A stretch of DNA of 64,000 nucleotides from Dioscorea cayenensis subsp. rotundata. Its lineage: Eukaryota; Streptophyta; Magnoliopsida; Dioscoreales; Dioscoreaceae. How positions within the stretch are numbered: position 1 is the first letter of the stretch; the number at the start of each line of letters is the position of its first letter. Made by a program: the position numbers and the translations under genes. The DNA is taken from positions 2,294,001-2,358,000 of the forward strand of contig NC_052472.1 in the NCBI RefSeq assembly GCF_009730915.1, written 5' to 3'. This document shows positions 46,240-55,959 of the stretch, piece by piece. Below the pieces are notes generated by a model, which saw only the letters and a list, made by a program, of their open reading frames with translations, had not been told where the DNA came from and made no database searches.

Positions 46240-47165
46240 GAGTAGCATACCACTTTTTCTTTGAATATTTCATTGGTTTGCAATGAAAGACGTTCTCTTT
46301 TTTTCTGTTTTATATTTTTTTCATGGGTAGCTTGCTTTGATTATATAAGTTTTCCCTAAGGGTTATCACAACCTTTTTTTTCCCTTTTTTATAATAATAA
46401 TAATAATAATTCTTTTATAATAATTTTGGAACAAATTTCTTTGCCAATACTTATTATTAATTATTTTCTCTTTCCTTTTTCTTCAGTTTTTTTTAAATGT
46501 CTCCCACCACCAAAGACAAACTAGTAGAGCCCTTTTACGGACCATATGAAGGCCATAACAAAGCTCTCCAAGAACTTAGGAAAACCAATTTGGTACAATG
46601 GAAGCGACTTCAACGAATGGACTAACATACCGAAGGCTTTCCATGATCTTGGTAAACTCACACCAAATATCAACGAATGGACTTGTGAAACTATTTGGTG
46701 TGAGTTTACCAAGATCATGGAACGCTTTCGGTATGCTAGTCCATTCGTTGAAGTCGCTTCCATTGTACCGAATTGGCTATCCTAAGTTCTTAAAGTTGAT
46801 AGGGTAATGTCACGGAATTGGTAATATGTCGGGAGCATTGTCATGGTCGTCATATGGCCCGTAAAGAGGCTCTACTAGTTTGTCTTTGGTGGTAGGATCC
46901 ATTTAAAAAAAACTGAAAAAAAAAGAAAGAGAAAATAATTAATGATAAGTATTGGCAAAGAAATTTGTTCCAAAATTATTATATTAAAAAATATTATTAT
47001 TATTATATAAAAAAGGGGGAAAATTTTGGATAAAAAAAAGTTGTGATGACCCTTAGGGAAAACTTATATAATCAAAGCAAGCTACTCATGAAAAAATATA
47101 TAACAAAAAAAAGGGAACATCTTTCATTGCAAACCAATGAAATATTCAAAGAAAAGGTGAAAAAA
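46240..47165. repeat. Long inverted repeat (hairpin) of about 450-bp arms with a 22-nt loop
   Basis: The left arm (about 46240-46669) and right arm (46692 to about 47165) are reverse complements. The inner 75 bases, 46595-46669 against 46692-46766, differ at only three positions; the loop is 46670-46691. Further out the pairing goes on through the ATG-containing block (CACCAAAGACAAACTAGTAG), a pyrimidine tract ending TTCAG and a GCTTGCTTTGATTATATAAG block, with small indels. The right arm keeps about 40 bases that the left lacks (around 46797-46840). Each arm looks like the start of a gene (leader, 3' splice-like site, ATG and about 10 codons TTKDKLVEPxYGPY), but neither stays open. The donor gene is not recognised. 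A transcript through it would fold into a long double-stranded RNA. Confidence 0.85.
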
Positions 47166-47918
47166 AATAAAAAAATATAATAACAATAAACCTTATTTTT
47201 GCATGACGAACATGAAGCTAAAGGGGGGCACTTGTTTATATAGAAATTTTAATTTATCCTATTCCAAATAAGAGTACGAGGATAAATAAATAAAATAAAT
47301 GAAAAATAATAATATATGAAAAAAAGAAGAGAGAAAATATATATTTAATTAAGGATATATATATATTTAAAATATGTGTTTGAAAATTTAAAAATAAATA
47401 AATAAAATAAAACGAGGGAAATTAAGATAAGAGTTGAAAGAATTTGAATTTAAATTTTTGAAAAAAAATTTCCGGGGAAGTTGAGGATTTTTGGGAAAAA
47501 AGTTTGGAAGAAAAAAAAAAGAAGAGATGGTGAAGAAAAAAAGAATAGAGAGAGTTTTGAAAAAAAAAAGTGAGAAGGAGAAGAAAAGGAAAAGAGTGAG
47601 AGGGCAAGGAGCTCGGATAAAGTTGATCTACAAGAGAAAGGCACCACATTTTTCTTTAAAAAAAATAAAATAATAAAATAACAATAAACCTTATTTTTGC
47701 ATGACGAACATGATGCATCCATGTTTTTACATGCGCCAGGCCCCACCTTTAAATAATGTTGTTTTTTTCTTCTTTGAAATTGAATCCATGTCATGCATGT
47801 ATATGCTGCCCATGATACTTCTCTCATGTATTAAAAAAAATGCAATGGGTCCCCCCATTTGGTAATTCTCTCATGCATTTTAAAAAAACCCCATGCATGT
47901 ACAATGATGAAAGCAGCA
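47166..47918. repeat. Purine-rich tract bounded by a 35-bp direct repeat
   Basis: The phrase TAACAATAAACCTTATTTTT followed by GCATGACGAACATGA occurs at 47181-47215 and again at 47679-47713. Between the copies, about 47430-47640 is almost pure purine on the plus strand (A/G with GAAAAA and GAAGAG motifs). Open frames there are composition artefacts. A TTTATATAGAAATTTTAATT block at 47232-47252 repeats the outer palindrome described upstream. Confidence 0.6.
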
Positions 47919-48136
47919 TTATTCTCGTCCATGGTGGTGGATCGGAGATCAACGCTTGGCTTCTCCGTACCGATCATGAGCCTAAGTTCGACAACGGCCT
48001 TCGCGTCACCAATGCTCACTCTATGGAGGTTGTGGATATGGTTTTTGCTGGGAAGATCAACAGGAGTCTCGTCGCTGAGATCAACATGCTTGGTGGCACC
48101 GATGTTGGGCTTGGCGGCAAGGATGCTCGCCTCCTT
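47919..48136 (+). pseudogene. Acetylglutamate kinase pseudogene, N-proximal fragment
   Basis: Seventy-three codons match the chloroplast arginine-biosynthesis kinase NAGK: IILVHGGGSEIN (the Gly-rich loop of the amino acid kinase fold), then NGLRVTNAHSMEVVDMVFAG, KINRSLVAEIN and VGLGGKDARLL. The G+C content is far above that of the surroundings, and no intron is present. Neither the transit peptide nor the start of the kinase domain is upstream. Downstream the match stops abruptly and resumes at 49187, about 1 kb away and missing the middle of the domain. This is a dead copy, perhaps captured by a transposon. Confidence 0.85.
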
Positions 48137-48563
48137 AATTACAGCAAGGCCCTCCTCGGATCTGTTGAGGTTTGGATTTGAGAACTTGAAGAGAAAATGC
48201 AAATGTTTGATGAAATGCTCAGTATATGGTTAAGTGTTTGATGAAATGCCCTTTGATTTCATCAACTGGGTTTTTCTGGTCAACACCAATACAAGGATGA
48301 AGATTTGAAAAGTGAATTTGACCAACCAATCACCTTCTCCCACTTTCTATTAATTTATATCAAAAGACAGACAGACAAGGAGACACAAAACGCAACATCC
48401 ATAGGCCAATACACAAGCCTACACCCCATTGGTCATAACTAAACCTTAACCTGCTCCAGCATTGGTCAGGTGCTAACTACTAGAGATTACATTAATAAAA
48501 TGCTATTTCTTTTCTCTGCAACCACTTTAACTACCATGCCTGAGAGGCAAGTTGACTAGCTTC

Positions 48564-48836
48564 TTAGCCACACGGCCCACACCATACTTCACCATTCCAG
48601 TCAAGGTACAATGCCATCCTTGTAAGGATCCCGCACCCATTCTCTTCGCCTACCACCTGCAAACACCATGCGACGGAGGCCCCCACCATTCCTGTGATGG
48701 TTGCTAGCCTAGGACACCAATGCCCACAGTCTGACTCACCTTCAATCAAATCCTCAATAGGATCGAGTCTGCTGTCCTTGGGTTTGTTGGAAAAACCTTC
48801 AAAAGAGATCAATTTCGAATGACACCAGATCTTCAA
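48564..48836 (-). CDS. Unrecognised 90-codon open frame
   Basis: Reads MKIWCHSKLISFEGFSNKP..., then DPIEDLIEGESDCGHWCPRL, and ends WNGEVWCGPCG. It is rich in Cys, Trp and Gly, and the composition resembles real coding sequence more than the AT-rich neighbours do, but I do not recognise the family. No splice sites or promoter could be supported. It may be a fragment of a host gene carried by a mobile element. Confidence 0.25.
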   Translation of the reverse strand: MKIWCHSKLISFEGFSNKPKDSRLDPIEDLIEGESDCGHWCPRLATITGMVGASVAWCLQVVGEENGCGILTRMALYLDWNGEVWCGPCG

Positions 48837-48929
48837 GCAAAGACCTCACAAGAAAAGCCTCCTCTGGTTTCAATTCCACTCCTGCTACTCAATCAAGGAA
48901 GGAAAAAAAAAAAGGAAACAATGGAAAAG

Positions 48930-48975
48930 TAAGAAGAAGAAGATGAAGAAGAAGAAAAAGAAGAAGAAGAAGAAG
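48930..48975. repeat. GAA/AAG microsatellite
   Basis: An interrupted GAA repeat on the plus strand within the insert between the kinase fragments. Confidence 0.8.
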
Positions 48976-49186
48976 CATTGATCTTTGATTCAGAATGTAA
49001 AACCAAGATCATCAGTCATTTGGAGAACAAATGAAACTATATATATACAGAGACAAATAACTAACTAATTTGGACAGCTGTGAAACAAACTCTGCTTATG
49101 TGGCAGATTAACTCAAATGAACATTAAAACCTTCTTCTCTTTTAGCTTGAGAACCAAATTTCTCTTCAGTTAATCAATCTTCAACA

Positions 49187-49440
49187 GGGTTTGTTGGTGG
49201 GGTTGCGCGTGTTGACAGACATTGCTGGGATCATAGAGGACCGAAATGATCCGGGAAGCTTGGTGAAAGAGATTGATATCGCTGGAATAAGGAAGATGAT
49301 GGAGAAGGGTAAGGTGGTTGGGGGGATAATCCAGAAGGTTAGCTGTTGTGTGAGGTCGTTGGTATAGGGTGTGAGGACAGCGAGTATCATTGATGGAAGG
49401 GTGCTGCACTCGTTGCTTCGAGAGAATCTCACAGACGAGG
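49187..49440 (+). pseudogene. Acetylglutamate kinase pseudogene, C-proximal fragment
   Basis: Reads LRVLTDIAGIIEDRNDPGSL, VKEIDIAGIRKMMEKGKVVG, GIIQKV, CCVRSLV, then a stop (TAG at 49366), then GVRTASIIDGRVLHSLLREN. These are the C-terminal segments of the NAGK fold, including the arginine-sensing and ADP-binding region. It has the same orientation as the fragment at 47919. The in-frame stop and the missing middle confirm a pseudogene. Confidence 0.85.
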
Positions 49441-50160
49441 CGCTGAGACGAAGATCATTGCATGAGAAAAAAAGTTTTGATCCAAATGAACTTAGAAGAC
49501 ATCAAGATGTTTGGTTGGGGTCTTGTTACCATTGCTTTCATGTATTAAATCTCTGATGCTTGTTCTTGGGCATTTGGAAAATAGAATAGTTCATACTTGT
49601 TGTGAGCTCTTGTCGTGTGGAGTAGAACATCCAACATTGTGTCGTTGTTTGCTCAAGTTGTGAGGCTATGTCTACGGTATTGACGCAAATGAAGCTCGAA
49701 TGAACCAGAAAAATTTAAGATACTCAATTTGGATACTTGCCATCACTGTCATACTCTGGTGTCTCTAGTGCTTGTAGTTGAGTGTTTGGTGAGTAAAAAA
49801 AATGTTAAATTGCTTTTTTAAAAAAAAAAACAAGAGAGAAGAAAAAAATGAAAAAAATGAAGGATGAGGTGAAAAAAAAAAGAATGAAAAAAATGAAAGA
49901 TGAGTAAAAAAAGAGGGGGAAAAATGAAGGGTAAAAAAAAGAGAATGAAAATAAATGAAGGATGGGTAAAAAAAAGAAGAGGGGAAAAAGAAGAAGGATG
50001 AATAGAGAAAGAAAAAAATAAAAATGAAGGATGAGTAGAGAAGAGATGAAAAAAATGAATGATAAAAATAGAGAGAAGAAGAAAATGAATGAAGAAAAAA
50101 AAGAATGTATGAAGAATGGGTAAAAAATGGTGGATGAATTTATTCGAGTGAGGGTATTTT
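49441..50160. repeat. Low-complexity purine-rich region
   Basis: Positions 49800-50130 are a degenerate series of GAAAAAAATGAAGGATGAG-like units, nearly all purine on the plus strand; the long minus-strand frame of Phe, His and Ser across it is an artefact. Positions 49441-49800 contain nothing recognisable. Confidence 0.6.
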
Positions 50161-50204
50161 GATAATTTTCTTTGTAGGACCTCCTCTAGAAAAAATCCTA
50201 TGAG

Positions 50205-50640
50205 TATTTCTCTAACTCCACCTTGGTGTCTAGACACTCTTGGGGTAAGGAGAAATTTTCATAAAATTTCTCTAACTCCACCTTGAGATTTAGACACTCT
50301 TGAGGTAATGAGAAATTTTCATAAAAAATTCCTTTAACTCCACCTTGAGGTCTTGACACTCTTAGGGTAAAAGAAATTTTTATAAAATTTCTCTAACTCC
50401 ACCTTGAAGTCTAAACACTTTTGGGATAAGGAGAAATTTTTATAAAAATTCCTCTAATTCCACCTTGAGGTCTCTAGATACTCTTGGGGTAAGGAGAAAT
50501 TCTTATAAATTTTTTCTAACTCCACCTTAAGATCTTGACACTTTTTAGGTAAAGAGAAATTTTTATAAAATTTCTAGCTCAAACACCCCTCCTTGAAGTC
50601 TTAACACTCTTGGGGGTAAAAAGGATTTCTTTTTTAAAGA
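50205..50640. repeat. Minisatellite, about 60-bp unit, about 7 copies
   Basis: Units start with CTCTAACTCCACCTTGAGG and contain ACACTCTTGGGGTAAGGAGA followed by AATTTTCATAAAA. Starts lie near 50211, 50271, 50332, 50391, 50451, 50513 and 50573. Copies diverge toward the right, and weaker related phrases (ACTCACTGG, GAGATCTTTGACA) go on to about 50765. No coding potential. Confidence 0.85.
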
Positions 50641-51186
50641 TGTCTCTTAAATCCCCTCTGAACTCACGTTGAGATCTTTGACATTCACTGGGTAAAAAAT
50701 TAAAATTTTTTAAGAAAATCTCTCTTCAAGCTCACTTTGAGATCTTTTGACACTCACTGGAGTAAATGAAAAAGGTGGAATAAAAAATAAGAGAGTAAAT
50801 AAAAAAAATATTTTCTTGAAGTGAAAAGAAGAGTAAAAAAATGAAATTTTTCACATACATCTCTCGTCAACACTCATTAAAAAAAGTTGAGTTGATAAAG
50901 ATTTTCCTGAAGCCCATTATGAGGTCTCTTTGTTCTGAAGAAGAAAAAATGGGTTGGCCTATCGTATCTTAACAAATACAAGCAGGAGTTGATAAGGATC
51001 TTCCTCAACTGCCCTATAGACAAGTAAGTTTGAAGTTTTTATGTTATTTTTTAAATGTTTATATATTATCATTTAATTTATCTATATAATGTTTAAGTAT
51101 TTGTAATATCATTTAATACTTTTCTATATCAGTTAAATAATTACAATATTGTTTAATTATATCTGTTATCGTTTAACCTCAGCACT

Positions 51187-51932
51187 GTCGTGTGGAAGAA
51201 TGACGCTCTCAGCACCACACGGGACAGACAATACACTCTGCTTGAGGGGAAGGAGATGGTCTCAGACGATGTGATGGACGTTTTCGTATGCATAATACAA
51301 AAGTCGCTGAGCAAAGTGCCATATCCTTATAAGAAGCGCGCCTCCATCACACAACCACTGGCGCTGTTTATGTCAAAGCAGGACAACGCGCATGAAACCA
51401 CTATGGCTATGATCGGAGATGTCGCGCGCAACTTGCATGATGATCAAATTGTCATCCTCCCAATAATTATGAATGGTCACTTCCATGTCGTCATCCTTGA
51501 CAATGACAAACAAGAATACAAGCATTTATTCTTCATGCCAAAGCGTGGAGTACGATAAAGATGCGTCGGAAATGGTAAGTTCTTTAATAAATTGTATTTG
51601 ATTAATAGTGTTTTATAAATAATCGGTATTCTAATCTCAACTTGTATACCTCGACAGCGGAGTGTATTCGACATTTGTATCGATATCGGCGATTCGGCGA
51701 CCTCAAAGTACCCAATAGTTCATGACATGGAAACCCCACGACAAAAACAAGCAAGTGTCAACTGCGTCGTCTATGTCATGCGGTTTATCGAGTAATTACT
51801 CGCCGATGAGAAGTTAAGGCTATCGCAAACAGACGTCCCTTATCGCATAGTTAAGGAGGGGAGGGCAGCCGGCATCCATGAGAAAAGAGGTCTTCTCAAG
51901 CGGTGTTTGCTTGATGTTTGTTTTCAAATGTA
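51187..51932 (+). pseudogene. Ulp1-like cysteine protease (C48) relic associated with the MULE
   Basis: Ulp1 proteases process SUMO; copies are known cargo of some plant Mutator-like elements (Kaonashi/KI-MULE). The first part (51190-51558) has NGHFHVVILDNDKQ, holding the presumed catalytic His and Asp. After a frame change and a GTAAGT donor near 51574, a second block (51658-51932) reads SVFDICIDIG, then YPIVHDMETPRQKQASVNC and VVYVMRFIE, with Gln and the nucleophile Cys; the usual DCG is NCV here. An in-frame TAA follows at about 51795. It lies on the strand opposite to the transposase and converges on it. Inactive as read. Confidence 0.75.
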
Positions 51933-52282
51933 AACCAGTTTAAATCGAATTCATTGTTTTTGTTTTCGAAGAACATATCAAATTTTGTCAATGTAAATTT
52001 TGTTTGTTTTCAATTGTAAAAGCAGTTTAAATTCAAATCAGTTTCATTGTTTAACTTACGGTGTTATTGTTTACCTTTCAGTTTCATTATTTAACTTTAA
52101 CAATCATCGTTTAAATATCAGTGTTAACTGTTTAAAATTACAATATCTCTGTTTAAAATAACAATGTCTCCATTTAAATAAATGCGTTCACTATTAAGAA
52201 TAAGAGTTTCTCTATTTAAATATGGAAAGTTGGCACACAATTAAATTTGTTTCTCTTTACAATCAGCTTATTTACAAATCCT

Positions 52283-54453
52283 AGTTGGCAACAGTTTCAT
52301 TACAAGATCTACGATTGTGGCCGGAGCCGTAGTAGCGGCTACAATGTAACTCGCGGACCTCAAACGCTTGTGACTCGATCCTCTTTCGTCTAGGACGCCG
52401 GGGCTGCTTTCTCGTCACAGGCGGTCACAACGTAGAAAAACAAATCTCAAACAAGGTTAAACATGCGCATCAACTTGAACCTGTACAACGTAGAAAAACA
52501 AATCTCAAACAAGGTTAAACAAAGACAGTTATAGTTAAATAATTGGTATAATATTTTAAACAGTAGCATAAATATTTAAAAGATGAAAATAATATTTAAA
52601 CACAGAAAATAGTATTTAAACAATTATGAAGTGTTTTAAAGGATAACGGCAAATATTAAGTGTATATCAACATTCAAATACCTTATGGAGGAGACCATTT
52701 TCGTCACCGGTAAATTGTGAGCTTCTTTAATCCAAGCATTGAACGACTCCGTGACATTTGAATACATCTCACCCCAACGATCACCTCTGAACAGATAATT
52801 CGACCAATGTCTCATATCTAACTTATTAATCAACCAGTGATGGGCTTCGACTGATGTGGCCTGCAGTTCATTCACGGTATCATCGAATTCTTTAGCCGTG
52901 GATGCCCGACCAGCACTCCTCCTTCAATGCCTTCCCAAGTCTGACGTTGGCTTTCATAAAATTGGCCTCCAAACGTCGAAGACAGTATGCATGTGGCGAA
53001 GAAGGGAAGACTCTCGCAATTGCGTTCACAAGGCCCTTGGACCTGTCCGACACGAAGGTAATTATCTCATGATAATCTCCTTCATCGTATAAAGCATCGC
53101 CTAACTTGGATATGAACCAAGTCCAATTGGCATCGATCTCATTGTCGACAATACCAAAGGCGACATGAAAAAAACCATTGTTTCCATCTTTGCCTGTGGC
53201 ACCCAATAGAGTACCCCGATACTTTCCAAGGAGGTGAGTACCATCGAAAAACAGCAGCGGCCTGCAAGCCCTCTTGAATCCCACAATACACGTTTTGAAA
53301 GAAAAGAATGCAAGTTTAAAACGATCACCGTTTTTTCAACGTTCGCAATGCTGTCGGGGTTTATCTTAGCCACCTTATCCACATACCAAAGCAACAAATC
53401 ATAGCTGGAGATGTCGCTGTCGTCGAGGACCACCCGAGCATGCCCTTTTCCCAACCAAGCCTGCTTGTATAGTATGTGGACACCATGTTCCTGCAACATG
53501 CCCTTCTGAATGTCGATGGCTTTGAACAAGGGCCGGTCCTTGAGCTTCTGAATCACTCGTGCGCTTACCCATTTTTTGGACTCTTTCAAATGTGACACGG
53601 AACCTATTCCACCACCGCAAGTGTGTGACGGGTTGATTGTCTTGATTCTGAAAGTATTTTTATTATATTCTTTTGATGCATGAAGGCGCCACTGACAACC
53701 ATCGGCAGCGCATTCCACAGTAACCCGGTGTTTTTCGTTCTTTATGAATTTGAAGTCAAAATTCTGTTTGATTACAAATTTTCAAAGTGTGTCCCTGAAA
53801 TGTTCAACACCGTCAAAACATTATCCAATATCCAACGACAACACTTCTGAATGCTCTGACGAGGAAGGAAGACATCCCACACCATCAGGATCACCATGGG
53901 GTTGAACGGGAGTGCTCGCAGAATCTGAATTCTTGCCAACACTTCAATTAAATGAAAAAGATCAATATTTTAAGCAGATAAATAAAATGTTTAAGTGATA
54001 AATTAAAATTTTAAACATTAAATTAAATAGTTAAATAGTGAATAATTAAATTAAACGAATATTACAAATTTTTAAACAGAGACTGATATGCTTAAACAAT
54101 AATGAGCATGTACAACTAGATAAAATAAAAGAGAAGGAACTTACAATGAAAAAAATTCGTTCTCAGTAGAATTTGACAATGGCACATCGTCTGTCTCGAC
54201 AACAAGATCAACTACAGCGCATTTGAAAATGGAGTGCATGTGACACATCCGCTGGAAGTCAACGAAGTTTTCTATTGGACAAACCATTTTATATCCATCG
54301 GGTGTGATAAACTTTACCTTGACAAGGGAAACTTCGATACCCCATCGCTCACATATCTCAGCTAACACCAAGTCCCAAGAAGTCTGAGCCGTAAACATTA
54401 GCACTCTTCCCTCCCCGTTGTATCTAGCAATGCCACAAAAACTCTCCATAATA
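52283..54453 (-). pseudogene. Mutator-like (MuDR/MURA) transposase relic
   Basis: Order on the minus strand: N-terminal exon from MESFCGIARYNGEGR (54453) with an all-beta MULE N-terminal/PB1-like block (VKFITPDGYKM, FVDFQRMCHM), closed by a GTAAGT donor near 54148; then DTL-KFVIKQNFDFKF and VTVECAADGCQWRLHASKEY (MULE DNA-binding region) at 53820-53660; the MULE core with FFDGTHLLGKYRGTLLGATG (first catalytic Asp) and FVSDRSKGLVNAI (second Asp) at 53285-52990; VTESFNAWIKEAH near 52730; and a C-terminal basic segment RKRIESQAFEVREL with a zinc knuckle CSRYYGSGHNRRSC (52420-52283), whose second Cys is Tyr. At least two frameshifts (near 53290 and 52890) and stops disable it. Confidence 0.85.
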
Positions 54454-54844
54454 TATCGGCCGAAAACCAAATCGTACAAACCAAATGAAGAGAAGAAGAA
54501 CAAAAAGAAGAAGAAGAAGAAGAAAAAGAAGAAGAAGAAGATGTAAAGAACAAACAACAATAGAAAGGCAAACAAAAAAGTGCACAGTTGTATGCATAAA
54601 GGTTAGACATGATGTGATTGGGCGGTATTTTTCCCTCCATCCCAAGAGCAAAAAAGGAAATAACTAGTGTTGACCCACTTGAACTGACAGATAAAGGGTA
54701 ATCCCTAGAGACAAATATTTCTGGAGCCATTATACTTTTTTCCTCCTCTTTCCGCATCTTCAGCTTTTCTTTTTGGCCGGGCATCCTTGTGTGGAAGTTG
54801 TCCTCCGCTTTCCACCATTGTCTCAAAGAAGCCATATATTGTCA

Positions 54845-55900
54845 TCGCTCGAAGGAAAGTTCTCACATTATCATGACTCTCTGTTTAAACGTCAAGTTTT
54901 TTATGTTTAAATAATTATATATAGTATTTAAAATATCGGTTAACTATTTAAATAGTTTGTATATCGTTTAAACATATGTATAAACCGTTTAAATATTTTG
55001 ATTTAACTGTTTTAAAATATATGTTATTGTTTAAATTGGATGCTTTCACTGACATCATGTTTAAGATGGATATTTTTCCAAAACCTACGAGAGGACAGAG
55101 ATCCCATCAATCCTCTTATGTACCTCATGGGTACCAAATCGTACAAACCAAACGGAGGATGTGATGTCCCACAAGCGGCAGCTCGAGTGCAAGCGAAGTT
55201 CTCACATTATCATGAGTCTCTGTATAAACGTCTTATATGTTATTGTTTAAATTGAATGATTTCACTGACATCGTGTTTAAGATGGATATTTTTCTAAAAC
55301 CTACGAAAGGACAGAGATCCCATCAATCCTCTTGGGTACCTCATGGGTATGAAATCGTACAAACCAAATGGAGGATGTGATGTCCCACAAGCAGTAGCTC
55401 GAGTGTAAGGGAAGTTCTCACATTATCATGACTCTCTGTTTAACGTCAAGCTGTTTATGTTTAAATAATTATATATAGTGTTTAAAATATCGGCTAATTG
55501 TTTAAATAGTTTGGATATCATTTAAACGTATGTATTAACCGTTTAAATATTTTGATTTAACTATTTTAATATATATAAGTTATTGTTTAAATTGAATGCT
55601 TTCACTGACATCATGTTTAAGATGGATATTTTTCCAAAAGCTACAGGAGGACAGAGATCCCACCAAATTGTACAAACCAAATGGAGGATATGATGCCCCA
55701 CAAGCGGCATCTCGAGTGCAAGGGAAGTTCTCACCTTATCATGTATCTCTGTTTAAACGTCTAGCTTTTTATGTTTAAACAATTATATATAGTGTTTAAA
55801 CTATCAATTCACTGTTTAAATAATTTGTATATCGTTTAAAACATCTTTATTTTTTGTAACACCGTTATCTCTATTTAAATAGTAAGGCGATTTTATTTAA
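54845..55900. repeat. Large tandem repeat inside the MULE complex, about 3 copies
   Basis: The block from TTATTGTTTAAATTGGATGC through AAGATGGATATTTTTCC to ACATTATCATGA occurs from about 55024, 55242 and 55580. The TTTAAA-rich linker (GTTTAAATAATTATATATAG, then AAACCGTTTAAATATTTTG) occurs at about 54890-55020, 55440-55580 and partly from 55770. Units differ by point changes and by presence of the linker, giving spacings of about 220 and 340 bp. Confidence 0.8.
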
Positions 55901-55959
55901 CATAAATATCAAAAGTTCACACTCTGATAAGTTTGTTTCATTTCAAATAAAACATTTAC

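Larger units (their letters stand above)
48137..49186. other. Unidentified insert between the two kinase fragments
   Basis: About 1 kb with no match to acetylglutamate kinase. It contains an unrecognised minus-strand open frame (see 48564-48836), a GAA microsatellite at about 48930-48975 and a TATA-like (TA)4 near 49038. The stretch 48995-49186 starts TGTAAAACC and ends CTTCAACA, which could be an LTR, but no partner copy was seen in the window. Confidence 0.4.

Noticed and set aside
46546..46807. Two overlapping 70-80-codon plus-strand frames in the hairpin
   Set aside because: They read through the inverted arms and loop, so the second half is antisense of the first. They are not a gene.
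47422..47827. Long Phe/Leu/Ser-rich minus-strand frames
   Set aside because: Produced by the purine-only tract; low-complexity composition with no domain.
49818..50237. 139-codon Phe/His/Ser-rich minus-strand frame
   Set aside because: Low-complexity GAAAAATGAAGGATG repeats read in reverse; no coding signature.
54398..54835. Minus-strand frame of 145 codons overlapping the MULE N-terminal exon
   Set aside because: Different frame from the conserved MULE N-terminal block and dominated by a GAA/CTT repeat at 54490-54540.
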